Of a DNA stretch of 64,000 nt, positions 20,265 through 29,379 are shown piece by piece. The position numbers and the translations under genes are program-made. The notes under the pieces were generated by a model, which did no database searches, was not told the DNA's origin, and saw only the letters and a list, made by a program, of their open reading frames with translations. Position 1 is the stretch's first letter. Each line of letters begins with the position of its first letter. Source of the stretch: Carposina sasakii (taxonomy: Eukaryota; Arthropoda; Insecta; Lepidoptera; Carposinidae); the NCBI GenBank assembly GCA_014607495.2, contig CP053160.1:11780001-11844000 (forward strand), in the 5' to 3' direction.

Positions 20265-20350
20265 AGGAACTCGGCGCAGTGTGGGCAGCATCATTCGGTT
20301 AGGCTAAGCAACTTTTGCTATGCTCAAGACTTGGATGGGTCACCATATCA
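20265..20350 (+). repeat. 5S rRNA-derived fragment (SINE3-class candidate)
   Basis: The plus strand has TAAGCAAC (20308-20315), then 16 bases, then ACTTGGATGGGT.ACC (from about 20332). Animal 5S rRNA has TAAGCAAC, 16 bases and ACTTGGATGGGTGACC at the same spacing, covering the internal promoter. The flanking 5S sequence is not conserved, so this is not a 5S gene. It fits a 5S-derived SINE head. A block GAGGAGGCCTATGCTGAACA near 20487 resembles an RTE tail and could be its 3' end, which is inference only. Confidence 0.6.
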
Positions 20351-20529
20351 CTTGATAGAATTTAACTTTTAATGATGTGAACGTACCTATAGATACGACA
20401 TCTTATGCTACGACTACTGTTGACTATTCTATTACTACTGTTACTGTATAAATATAGAACTTTGCAAAAATGTAGTTTCGGCCATGATTGAGGAGGCCTA
20501 TGCTGAACACAGGCCTTCTCCTTATTTGC

Positions 20530-20925
20530 AAATAATATGTAGGGATGCTGTATGTAGACCTACGTATTTATATACTTTGAACCTAAATAGCTCGGTAAAT
20601 TATGATTTATAAAGCCAAACCGCCAAATAAGTTAGTTTGAAACAAATGTCATACATAATGTGACCAGGATATGAAATTCCGTTGTTACTAATTCGACTCC
20701 TCTGTTCAAAATAACATAGTTATTACGATTGTCGGAAACTTCGCGTGAGCAAACAACGGGAAAACGAGTGACATAAAATAATAGGAGATATCAACACATA
20801 TTTTACGTAAATATTCTACATAAATCCGTGTAGGGCAAGACGTAGACTCAGTCGTGGACAAAGAAACGTCAACTGTAATGTGAAGCAATAGAAAAAATCA
20901 CAAAAATTTATATTATACCTGATAG
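20530..20925. other. Unique AT-rich DNA
   Basis: A 60-codon minus frame (20706-20888) has no recognised domain. I see nothing else. Confidence 0.35.
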
Positions 20926-20930
20926 ATATA

Positions 20931-21006
20931 TAGCCGCGTGATGCCGGCAGAGTAAAATTCGTACGCATCATTTACTCTTGAATGGGGATTCAAGAGTAAA
21001 TGATGC
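20931..21006 (+). repeat. RTE-tailed SINE 5' end joined to a perfect hairpin
   Basis: TATAGCCGCGTGATGCCGGC followed by AGAGTAAAATTCGTAC is the 5' end of the element seen at 2904. It is cut off and joined at 20965 to GCATCATTTACTCTTGAAT, GGGG and ATTCAAGAGTAAATGATGC, a perfect 19-bp stem with a 4-nt loop. The hairpin is not part of the SINE elsewhere. Confidence 0.8.
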
Positions 21007-21284
21007 AATTATCGATATGCCATTATTTATTATTAAATACTTGAAGAGTGTGTCAAAAATGGCAGTTTAGAGCATGCCAGTCATTTTGTACCTACTGCAA
21101 TAAAATTGTACGCAACAGGGTAGAAAATGGTGTCATGTAAATAAAGCTAATCAGTTCTACATTTTGATACTATGGCTTTTTACCTCGCAATTAATGCAGT
21201 AATAAATAAAGTCCGGCTCATATTTTAAAACTAAAATAAAATAGATTGTGGTCTATGATCGATTCAGTATTTTAAGCAATTTGC

Positions 21285-21425
21285 TATAATATAGTCCAAA
21301 GTCACCAACCCGCCTACCCAGCATGGTGACTATGGACAAATACCCCCCATGGCAGTCGTGTGACGTGCCATGGGGGAGGCCTACGTCCAGCAGTGGACTG
21401 CAATAGGCTGATGATGATGATGAGT
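21285..21425 (+). mobile_element. RTE-tailed SINE-like element, 3' part
   Basis: It reads ATAGTCCAAAGTCACCAACC, CCAGCATGGTGACTATGG, CCCATGGCAGTCGTGTGACG, GGGGGAGGCCTACGTCCAGC and AGTGGACTGCAATAGGCTGA with a GATGATGATGAT tail. It could be the downstream half of the copy that begins at 20931, separated by 320 bp of other sequence. Confidence 0.8.
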
Positions 21426-21634
21426 CCAAAATGGACTGTCTTTCTACCAGATATGTTACTTTGTATGCGTTTGATATCTACCAATCATTTGAATTGTATC
21501 ATAACGCTTGTAGTTATATAACCAATTATTCATATTAATATGTATAAAATACAAAATAAAATCATGTTTATTATTCAGAGAAACATATACTTACCCAACC
21601 TTTCATTTGCTACCTAAAATACTTCTCAAAATCA

Positions 21635-21770
21635 TCATCATCTTCCTGCCCTGTTGGCCATTTATTTGGGGTCGACGCAATATGTTCTTTTCTTCCATTC
21701 ATTCCTATTATCCATCCAATACTTCTTTGCTCTACCTCTTCCTTTATATCCATCCTCACTCATATTTTAA
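21635..21770 (-). mobile_element. RTE-like 3' tail, second family
   Basis: The plus strand has CATCATCATCTTCCTGCCCT, TTTATTTGGGGTCGACGCAA and TATGTTCTTTTCTTCCATTC. This is the reverse complement of a tail ending in AGGGCAGGAAGATGATGATG. Shorter copies are at 17762 and 39815. Confidence 0.6.
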
Positions 21771-21774
21771 AAAA

Positions 21775-22245
21775 TAATTCATCAGGTCTCAAAAAAGCAA
21801 ATAAAAAACTATAACACCTCATACTACAAATGTGTATTTTTTCTCCGTTCTTTTGTATCAAACTACGCCTGTATAAAGTGACGAGATCCCGCACGTCATG
21901 TCTATCACCTCATGGTTGAATGCATACGTTTTTTCTTTCAGAAAGGTTCGTGCAAATAAATCCGTGTTTCATGACATGAGGTTGTCATGTTTGTTAGAGT
22001 AGTTTCGTTTAACGTAATATGTAACGTAGCTGTAATGTATTAATATTTGTTTGTTTATTTATACCTTGAGATGAGAGCTCCTCACAGAATCTTTTGAATC
22101 AGCCAATCTCATTTGTACGCGGTCGTTTTTCTGACTAACGAAAAAAACTTTGGCGAAAAGTCCACCGTTGTACCGGATCAGTGTTAGCAGTAGTTGATAG
22201 GACAACCGCGAGATTTGGTGTGAGGGTAGGAAGCCTTTGCTTGTC
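21775..22245. other. Unique AT-rich DNA
   Basis: I see no repeat family or gene; GC is slightly raised around 22100-22230. Confidence 0.35.
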
Positions 22246-22249
22246 TATA

Positions 22250-22603
22250 CATGGTGTAACATAAGGGGTATTTAAATCAAAAGCCTGTAAAAATAGCCCA
22301 CTATAGGGAACCTATTCCCAATTTGAAACTGAGAATCACATGTTTATTTTTTAAAGATTCTATTAAAATTCTACTTTATTTCTATTATCTTGGTCTATGT
22401 TGTTTATGTTCGTGTATGTGTAATTTTTCAAATAAAAATCTATTCAATTCTATTCCTGAGGTTTTTAGATTCTCTACACTATCTGAGAAAATTTGATAAA
22501 CATGTGAAATTTTGTGGATACGTTTCTTATAGGTAATGGCTTTAGGCTAAGATAGACTTTTCACATAATGTTTCGTTTAACATAAACCGTTTGTTACACC
22601 TTG
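22250..22603. mobile_element. T1 MITE interrupted by a LINE/SINE tail
   Basis: The left end CATGGTGTAACATAAGGGGT follows TA, and the right end GTTTGTTACACCTTG precedes TA. Internal blocks AGCCCACTATAGGGAACCTA and AATCACATGTTTATTTTTTA match T1. At about 22356-22454 it is broken by foreign sequence ending TCAAATAAAAATCTATTCAA and TTCTATT, a retroposon 3' tail. After that T1 resumes at CCTGAGG. Confidence 0.75.
22356..22454 (+). mobile_element. Truncated retroposon tail with ATTCT repeats
   Basis: TGTTCGTGTATGTGTAATT-like sequence, TTTTTCAAATAAAAATC and TATTCAATTCTATT form a polyadenylation-like end and pentamer tail. The same end occurs at 63626-63680. It was inserted into a T1 MITE and lacks coding sequence. 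Confidence 0.65.
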
Positions 22604-22609
22604 TATATT

Positions 22610-23015
22610 AATCAGTTTTAGAACGATACTGATAGAGGACAACATTGCTGATATGTTATGGTATGGGGTAATATTTTATTTTTAATTCTGCATAAAAAAT
22701 CCTAATAGCGAGGAATGCAGCCGAGGTATCTATCAGCTCTACGTATACTCTCCATACGTATCATATCACGGCTGAATGAGTTCGGTTTTTCATACTGAAT
22801 GGACTCCCTCTAGCGGAAGTAGATAAGTCGGAAGTCTGTGACATGTTTCTGTTTTGTTTTTAGAATACCCATTGTTTGCTTCGAGTCTCATGTTCGAGAT
22901 TTTGTAAATCGATTTTTGGAAAAAATAACAAGTTTTTATACATAATGACAAGTTGGTATTTTGGTCAGGTATGTTGCAAAGCTCTATGTTTATAAATACA
23001 CACATATATATACAC
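22610..23015. other. Unique AT-rich DNA
   Basis: A 75-codon minus frame (22790-23017) carries no recognised domain. I see nothing else. Confidence 0.35.
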
Positions 23016-23018
23016 ACG

Positions 23019-23120
23019 GCTAAATATTATGTGCAGCCACCTTTAGCATAGCGTAGAGTGATATAAATGATCAGTGATCAGTTGCTAGGGCCTCAAAGAA
23101 TGCGCGAGTTTCTTAAGGTG
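23019..23120 (+). repeat. N1 repeat, shortened copy
   Basis: ACGGCTAAATATTATG, GCAGCCACCTTTAGCATAGC, GATCAGTTGCTAG and GAATGCGCGAGTTTCTTA follow the N1 order with deletions. It is preceded by an ACACACATATATATACAC run. Confidence 0.65.
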
Positions 23121-23121
23121 G

Positions 23122-23370
23122 GTGATAATGCGGACGGACGCGGACGGCCGACGAGTACGGACGGACACGCACCACGCAGGAGGGGTGTATTGGCTGTGGC
23201 TTGGCCATGCTGTGGGCGTGTCGTTTAGTGGAAAAACATCCAATCCCGCGCAATGAGAGTAATGACAAACAAAAATCAACAACAAACTGTCAAACATATA
23301 ATTTTATTTGCGTGCCGACAGACCGCTCCGCACGAGCGCTCAAATGCACACACGAGCTGATGTTCGCATC
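23122..23370. other. CpG-rich unclassified segment
   Basis: It begins with GATAATGCGGACGGACGCGG and GACGGACACGCACCACGCAG, and has CCGCTCCGCACGAGCGCTC later. The composition resembles the body of CpG-rich MITEs such as 6125-6787, but no matching terminal repeat was found. Small frames on both strands reflect composition. Confidence 0.3.
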
Positions 23371-23374
23371 TGTA

Positions 23375-23572
23375 ACAAAAAAGCTGTGCACTGCCCTAGG
23401 GGGCTTTTGCCCATAGTCACCACGCTGCCATGCAAGCTGGTTGGTGACCGCAGTCTGATTTTTGGACTATGTAGTCAGCACGGGAGGCGTTGCTGCCCAC
23501 CTTTGATACCCAGGGAGGGCATGGGGTGGTACAAACTCTACTCTGCCGGCACCATGTGGCAAAAATAAATAC
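23375..23572 (-). mobile_element. RTE-tailed SINE-like element, 3' end missing
   Basis: The plus strand runs GGGGGCTTTTGCCCATAGTC, GGTTGGTGACCGCAGTCTGA, GGACTATGTAGTCAGCACGG, ACAAACTCTACTCTGCCGGC and ACCATGTGGC. This is the reverse complement of the 2904 family. The GGACGTAGGCCTC end is absent. Confidence 0.75.
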
Positions 23573-23574
23573 TC

Positions 23575-24270
23575 ATTATTTTTATTAAATAACAATACAC
23601 ATGAGTTGGTTTAATCTCGACTTCAATAAAGGTGCTTTAGGCCTGCTTCAATGCACAGCTTCAGCTCGGGTTGCCAGAAAATGAAATTCGGTATATTGTG
23701 CCACTTTAAAAATATATTTTTAATAAATTTTATGCCGCTGTAGTAGAGCATGAAATCGTTTGTTTTTCAGCACTGGATTTTTGTGGTTATTATTTTTTTT
23801 TATATGGAGATATATAAGTGTCTATTCATCTATAGGTTAGATATCGTCTCTTGACTTTTTTTTAAACATTGCATAATTAGATCGATATTTATCGACAAAA
23901 TTATGAAAACAGAAATGTTTTTGCTGTATATGACTGTAGAGAATAAGTAGATATAGGTAGGAGGAAGTACTCGTAAGTATGGTTAAGAAAAGTGCAGCCA
24001 TCTCCTTACTTACTTTTTATGACATAAAACGTAAACGTCAATATCAAAACTAGACATTTCAATTGTTTCAAAATTAAAATTCTGTGTAATAAATATTCGA
24101 CTTTTAGTATTGCAATGGTCAGTAAGTGAACTTTAATTATTAACATTTCTATATTTTGTTTATACAATATATTAAACTGAGATACTTTTAAATTAATTTA
24201 TGTACACAACAACGGAAGAAGACTTACCATTTTCTACTTTGTAAAAGCCTTTTAATATAAAGTTTAACTT
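23575..24270. other. Unique AT-rich DNA
   Basis: I see no gene or repeat family here. Confidence 0.4.
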
Positions 24271-24279
24271 CAGTTGAAG

Positions 24280-24526
24280 CATAGAGGAATAAGATGTAGA
24301 CATAGAGTGCTAATATCATAACTGTTTCGATGCACCATTAGACTTTTTGGTGCCTCGCAATTCCAGTCTTTGACACTTAGATTCTATTAGTGTAATGTAC
24401 TACATTACTAATGTATTGTAACGTACAGTACTGCAATCTTGACACTTGTCAAGGACTGGAATTGTGAGGCACCGAAACCAACAGTTAGTATGACATAAGC
24501 ACTCTATGACATCTTATTCCTCTATG
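24280..24526. mobile_element. Palindromic MITE (P family), copy 2 with 7-bp duplication
   Basis: The left end CATAGAGGAATAAGATGT and the right end ACATCTTATTCCTCTATG are perfectly inverted, and the arms continue inward through CATAGAGTGCTAA, AACTGTTTCGATGCACC and TTTTTGGTGCCTCGCA. Both sides carry GTTGAAG (24273-24279 and 24527-24533). A 7-bp duplication is unusual; P-superfamily elements give 7 to 8 bp and also start with CA, so that assignment is possible. No coding region is present. Confidence 0.88.
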
Positions 24527-24684
24527 GTTGAAGTATCTTAGTATTGTTTTAGTAAAACAAGATAAGATTTTTGCTTTACACAAAGTAATCTTACTCCGTG
24601 TATTTTGCTTTGTTTCTTTTTATTACCACATTCTGCGTTTTTTTTTTAGTTCACCAGTGAGTAAGTAAGAAGGCTTAAAGTCGA

Positions 24685-24770
24685 TTTTTCCAATGTTCTC
24701 ATTTTCTAAAACTAGATCGAGATAGTAAAAGTATCAACTTTATTCTTCAGATAGGGTCCGGGATTGGCCC
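24685..24770. repeat. S repeat, copy 2
   Basis: CGATTTTTCCAATG, TTTTCTAAAACTAGATCGAG, ATAGTAAAAGTATCAACTTT and ATTCTTCAGATAGG follow the S order. It runs straight into the U repeat. Confidence 0.55.
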
Positions 24771-24865
24771 ACCACTCATTCCCGCCTCTGCAACTCCTGT
24801 GAGCTAGGATCAACAGAGGCGACCAGAAAATTGCATAACATAGCATAGAGAATCCCGGGGGGACC
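24755..24865 (-). repeat. U repeat (CTGGTCGCCTCTGTTGATC), copy 1
   Basis: On the minus strand it reads TTTTCTGGTCGCCTCTGTTG, ATCCTAGCTCACAGGAGTTG and CGGGAATGAGTGGTGGGCCA. It matches 51813-51925 on the plus strand over about 100 bp. The class is unknown. Confidence 0.75.
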
Positions 24866-24869
24866 TAAC

Positions 24870-25190
24870 TAGCGACTATAAAGCATTAAAACCAATAGAA
24901 AAACAGAATGTGAAGTATGAAGATAGGTATGCTTAATATTACATTAAGAACTGACTGACAATATTATTACAATTGTAACATACGGCTACTTTATGTTACC
25001 TATGAGTTATTATGCCAATAATAAGCGTGACAAAATTCTTTGAAGGCACGGAAATTGTGCTTAGATGAGATAAGGTCATAATGATAAATCGGTCTGGAGA
25101 CAGATTCAATAGAATTTTACATTTGATTACGGGCATTAGACCAAAGTCCACATTCCCAAAGAATGTGATGAGAAGTTTGTTGTATGGGAC
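24870..25190. other. Unique AT-rich DNA
   Basis: Nothing supportable is seen here. Confidence 0.35.
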
Positions 25191-25194
25191 TTCA

Positions 25195-25318
25195 GATAGG
25201 GTAGGATAACCTATCTGAAGGATAAATATAATGCTGTCTTTTTCTAAAACTAGATCAAGACAGCATTAACTTTACTAGGCTATTCTTGATCATTGGAAAA
25301 ATCGGCCCTTTAAAAAAA
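25195..25318. repeat. S repeat, copy 3
   Basis: The blocks are GATAACCTATCTGAAGGATA, AATGCTGTCTTTTTCTAAAA, CTAGATCAAGACAGC and CATTGGAAAAATCGGCCCTT. Inverted GCTGTCTT and AAGACAGC give it a small internal palindrome. Confidence 0.6.
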
Positions 25319-25554
25319 TTATATACCAATAGAGAAGTAGATCTCTTCTATTGTATCCTATATACATTATCGCATACTCTCCTGAATGCATCGCGCTAAA
25401 TTCCTCAGAGCACAATAGAGCGGGTTGAAACAATAACGAGTGAAATCTTCAAGCAGATTGTCGCATTCGATTGCGAGCTTTTTTCGCTTCACGATTTCTT
25501 TACGACGACTTTTTAGAAAAAGATATACATGCATACATACATAACATAACATAC

Positions 25555-25732
25555 TGTGTTTCCGAAAAGTGGGATCATAAAGGATCCAACGGCCATATTA
25601 AACATATCAGGGATATACCATACAAGTTGCTAGTTTATCGCCTGAGAGAATGTCCGAGTCCTTTAGTCGACATGCACGGAAGGAGATGCAGCCGATGTGT
25701 GCTAGTGAAGCCCCGCATCAGCACAGGAGAAA
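25555..25732 (+). repeat. N1 repeat, copy
   Basis: GGGATCATAAAGGATCCAAC, ACAAGTTGCTAGTTTATCGC, CTGAGAGAATGTCCGAGTCC, GACATGCACGGAAGGAGATG and AAGCCCCGCATCAGCACAGG give a clear N1 3' two-thirds. A 109-codon plus frame (25471-25800) spans it and is therefore not a gene. Confidence 0.8.
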
Positions 25733-25734
25733 AA

Positions 25735-26585
25735 AAAGTTATATTCTTTAATTCTTCACTGTACATGGAAAATCTCAATATAGATAATAATATTTCCTAG
25801 AGCTTGCTTCATATACATGAGAACAAAAAAGATAGGTGTATATACATTTACCTTAACTAAAACATTTAAAAAATCGTTAACTACCTAATAGGTATGTTAC
25901 AACATTATGATAGTAGCGATATTGGTTCTAGACAATGTTAATAATGTATACTGTTATTTTTAGAAATAATTGCTAAGTCCCCGTATAGACTTAAATGTGT
26001 ATGACATAATAGTATGGAGCGACCTGTTTCATAATTTACTGGTAATAATAGGATAGGTAATAATATCCTGTAAAAATTTGGATGGTCAACCGACCTCCCA
26101 TAGACTTAAGTAGTTTTAAGTTGGCAGTAAATAAATAGTTAGCATAATAGGATTAAATCCAATTAAACAGAATGAATGCATTATAGCGGTTGTAACAGAC
26201 TTTTGAAAATTATTACATCATTAAATGGCTAAATAGTAGAAATCGTAATGGTTGTCAATAAAATTTGAAATTAAAATCCATTGCTTTTATGCTATTTGAA
26301 GTGTTTAAATATTTTTAACAAATACAGTAATGTATTATAAATTGTCATCATCATCACAATGTTTTGCGATTGCTCATTATTTATCTTGAACAACTGTACA
26401 GCCATAATAACTACAAGTTTAGTTAGATAGTAAACCTCAAGGTGGGTTACCGTAATTTTCTAAAGAAAGTTTGTTTCCACTGTGGAAACGCGATGGATCT
26501 ATATTGCTAATAGCGGCATCTCACTTTGACTTTTGTCTAAACAGATGCAATACTAAGGGCCTATCCATCATCACTTATTATTTAT
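25735..26585. other. Unique AT-rich DNA
   Basis: Nothing supportable is seen here. Confidence 0.4.
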
Positions 26586-26735
26586 TTAATAAAGAAATGG
26601 AAAAAATTCCTCATCCGGGTGGGAATCGAACCCACGACCTCTGCATTCCGTGCCAGCGCTCTTACCACTGAGCCACCGGGTCAATTACTCGGACGACAAA
26701 TTTTACCATCTCTTTTTGAAATTACATTAGAGGCA
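26585..26735 (-). mobile_element. tRNA-derived SINE (SINE1), near-complete copy
   Basis: On the minus strand: AACGTTGCCTCTAATGTAAT, AAAAAGAGATGGTAAAATTT, GTCGTCCGAGTAATTGACCC, box A-like TGGCTCAGTGGTAAGAGC, box B GGTTCGATTCC, then GAGGAATTTTTTCCATTTCT and TTATTAAATAAAT. Its head is the best preserved of the SINE1 copies, but the leader and tail are shared with the others, so it is a SINE and not a tRNA gene. Confidence 0.85.
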
Positions 26736-26739
26736 ACGT

Positions 26740-27535
26740 TATTTTTTCATCCCGATAGCTATACATAAGCCAAATCTATTTATTTGTAAGTATATTATTA
26801 ATGAAATACCATTCATTGGATATCAAATAAGGGTGAATACACCGACTGACTTAATTGAAGTACGCCACTAAAATTTACCTACGAAAATAAATTTTATCAA
26901 TATTTATTATCAGAAATATCCTATTTTATCACCCTATATTTTTATAAAATGGCGAGACTGCGAAAAATTTTACGATTTTCATTTTCATATTTCAGTCGTG
27001 GTAGCAGAGTTTGAAGGGATCAAAGGCTATCAAAAGTTCAGTGGCTCTTAGCTGCAGTCGATATGGGGACACAGAAGTATACCTCAACACATCTTTAAAA
27101 AACTCACATACATTATCCCCTATGCCACTGTTAGTAGAGTCAAAACTCGCTTATATTTCGAGCCTTTATGAAATGTTGTGTACGTTAGGTTGTGTACCTA
27201 TGTAAATGTATCGTATAGTCGTAAATACTTTACTTCTGCCTTTATAAGTGCACTGAACCGTTTTTGAAGTGGGTTTGATTCTTTTCGTATGATTGCAGTC
27301 TTTTTGTTGTGTAATTTCGCTGTCATGTCAAGAATATTAGTAGTGAAGTTATGCTACGTAACTATAATTGTGTGTTGAATCAGACATGATAAAGTATAAA
27401 CTGCACTGGTTTAAGTAGGTACTTATAACCACTATATTTAAACTTATTGATCCAATAACTATAATAGTTATGACAACATAGATGTGTAAATATTTTGGTA
27501 AATATTATGTTTTTACATACATACATACATTTTTG
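26740..27535. other. Unique AT-rich DNA
   Basis: A 64-codon plus frame (27011-27205) has no recognised domain. I see nothing else. Confidence 0.35.
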
Positions 27536-27537
27536 TA

Positions 27538-27972
27538 TGTACATGTTTGTGACAGCCAGGCAAATACTGAGATACTGAAGAAGTGCCATTATTTTGAGTT
27601 ATACGACAGTGTTATTACTCGCAGGAAATTAATTTTTGATTTGATTTTACGCAATGTTTGCTTTCCGCGCCAATTGTATCGGGCGATCCTGTGACTAGTT
27701 AAATAGGCTTATCGGTTATTTTGTGAGCTATAGCGGTTTTTTGGATCACTTTTGACTCTCCTTTGGGGTTGATCAGTTAATTGAACTTTTTTGAAAGCAA
27801 CTTATGTCATTATTCAAGGCCTACTTAAACGAACCACACTATTTTTTCCTGAAAAAATGAAAAAAGTCTGAAAATTTTTGAATTTTCCTGCGAAAATTTT
27901 CACTGGTTTTCATCTCAGATCATGGTCTGAAGTCACCATATCAATATCAGCCTGGCTGTCAGAAACACTCTG
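27538..27972 (-). mobile_element. T2 MITE, full-length copy in reverse
   Basis: Compared with 39262-39738 this copy is inverted. The plus strand starts ACATGTTTGTGACAGCCAGG, has AGTGCCATTATTTTGAGTTA, CGCGCCAATTGTATCGGGCG, AATTTTCCTGCGAAAATTTT and GGTCTGAAGTCACCATATCA, and ends AGCCTGGCTGTCAGAAACAC, TCTG and TA. Frames inside it are spurious. Confidence 0.82.
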
Positions 27973-28085
27973 TATAATCACGCCTTTATCCCTTACGGGA
28001 TAGGCAGAGCACCAAGGGCCGATAGAACCACATGGTGTCACTTCTGACCGATTTTGAGGGTATAGTTGAGATGTACTTGTACTCG
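27972..28085 (+). repeat. R repeat, copy 2
   Basis: AATCACGCCTTTATCCCTTA, GGCAGAGCACCAAGGGCCGA, ACCACATGGTGTCACTTCTG and ACCGATTTTGAGGGTATAGT are the reverse complement of the copies at 17975 and 61630. It abuts the T2 MITE directly. Confidence 0.8.
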
Positions 28086-28089
28086 TACA

Positions 28090-28820
28090 TTATGTTTTTG
28101 GCAGTAGAAAACCGTTAGAAAGACCACAATTGCAACCTAACCATACCATGAATTAGCTAGAACAAACCTGTCGGATAAGACACGCCAGCCAACGTTGAGC
28201 TGCAGGGCCTAAACAATAGGGCTAATTTACATACGTGTATTTTACGTTAAGGATTATCCGATGGATCAACGTTTAATGGTCACCGCCATAGTCCTAGTAG
28301 CTCAACTAATTTGCATGTAAAAGAGATTGGTTGTTCATTTATTTTCCGAAATATTTAGCGGTTCTGTTTATTTGCACAAAACAAAGGTATTCTAACCCTT
28401 AGGATAAGCCTCCGCATCAGCACTATCTGTTAAATATTGTAAATAATAAACCTTTATTGTGCTGACCTTAATATTAGAAGGAGCCGTCAACTTTTTTCCA
28501 GAAAACAGCACTCATGTCAGTTTATAGGGTCCAATATAACAAATCCATTGAGTCATACTAATAAGCGTAGTAATAATTTGTAGGGGCAATAAGATATAAG
28601 TGAAAAAAGTTGAATGGATTTCGATGAGGACATGCGTGTAGATTTTAGAAACTTTTTCTTTACTCTTTGAAATCAGATTAATGAAATAAACTACTCAAAA
28701 AGTAGGATTTCATTTTTACAAAATGAACTAATGCTTAATAAACTATGTGCATTACAAAAAGTGTTAAGAAATCATTCGTGGGTACATTTGAGAATCTGGG
28801 TTGAAATCTGAAGAAAAAAG
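28090..28820. other. Unique AT-rich DNA
   Basis: Nothing supportable is seen here. Confidence 0.35.
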
Positions 28821-28829
28821 CGGGTGGGG

Positions 28830-29372
28830 CTGTGTCGGGGCACACGGCCGTTGGTTTTAACGTGAAACGTCTATGTTAGCGAATCGCTTTTAAAGTAAAA
28901 GATTGAAATGAAAACAAGATGGACGCTGTTTTAAGTATTTTAATAAAAAAGAACAGGTACGTATTATAGGTATTCCAGTGGTACTCGCGAGGTCGGCTTT
29001 GCGACGTTCCCGAAACCGTCTCGCTCGCTCGGCGCCGGACATTGGGGTACCTGTGCGTGGCCCATAGCCCCCTCTTTGTAACGCTAGCCTTAATTTATAT
29101 TTCTGGCTGGCTCTTGCACGCGCTGAGGCCGACATAGCAAATGTTTATATATTTATTGTCACTTTCTGGTTATTTTAAATATAAATACTGTCCAAATTAC
29201 ACTTATTTTTGTATAAATCAATCGGTTCAAATAAACTTGACAAACACACGAAAGAATCACCACGCTATAAAGTCGGAGTCACGAGTTACACTGAATAGAA
29301 ACAAGCGTGAGCGCCGGTTTCGCACAGTTATCGCAGTATCCCTCCCCCGACGCCCCGCTTGACCCCGACACG
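28830..29372 (-). other. CpG-rich segment with inverted TGTCGGGG ends
   Basis: GTGTCGGGG (28833) and CCCCGACAC (29363) are inverted ends of a GC-rich block, with only weak similarity beyond nine bases and no target duplication. It contains the small open frame at 28890-29135. A TTCAGTGT initiator-like site occurs near 29290 on the minus strand, upstream of that frame. It could be a mobile element, a promoter with a first exon, or both. Confidence 0.35.
28890..29135 (-). CDS. Hypothetical 81-aa basic protein or exon fragment
   Basis: The frame starts at ATG 29135 and runs 81 codons. Its middle reads SGAERARRFRERRKAD, a strongly basic Arg-rich stretch of a type I have seen at the start of insect transposon-associated ORFs. 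The N-terminus is rich in Ala, Ser and Arg; the last 25 or so residues (from about IIRTCSFLL) are AT-rich and look like read-through into non-coding DNA. I see no catalytic domain. A first exon with a donor site near 28960 is possible but unproven. The coding part is much more GC-rich than its surroundings. Confidence 0.25.
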   Translation of the reverse strand: MSASARARASQKYKLRLALQRGGYGPRTGTPMSGAERARRFRERRKADLASTTGIPIIRTCSFLLKYLKQRPSCFHFNLLL

Positions 29373-29379
29373 AACTCAA

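Noticed and set aside
20265..20350. Functional 5S rRNA gene
   Set aside because: Only the internal control region spacing is conserved; the 5' and 3' stem sequences of 5S rRNA are missing.
23122..23370. Second Harbinger-like MITE, based on CpG-rich GCGGACGGACGCGG
   Set aside because: No inverted terminal repeat or target duplication could be found around it.
25471..25800. 109-codon plus frame
   Set aside because: Most of it is an N1 repeat copy, whose other copies do not keep the frame open.
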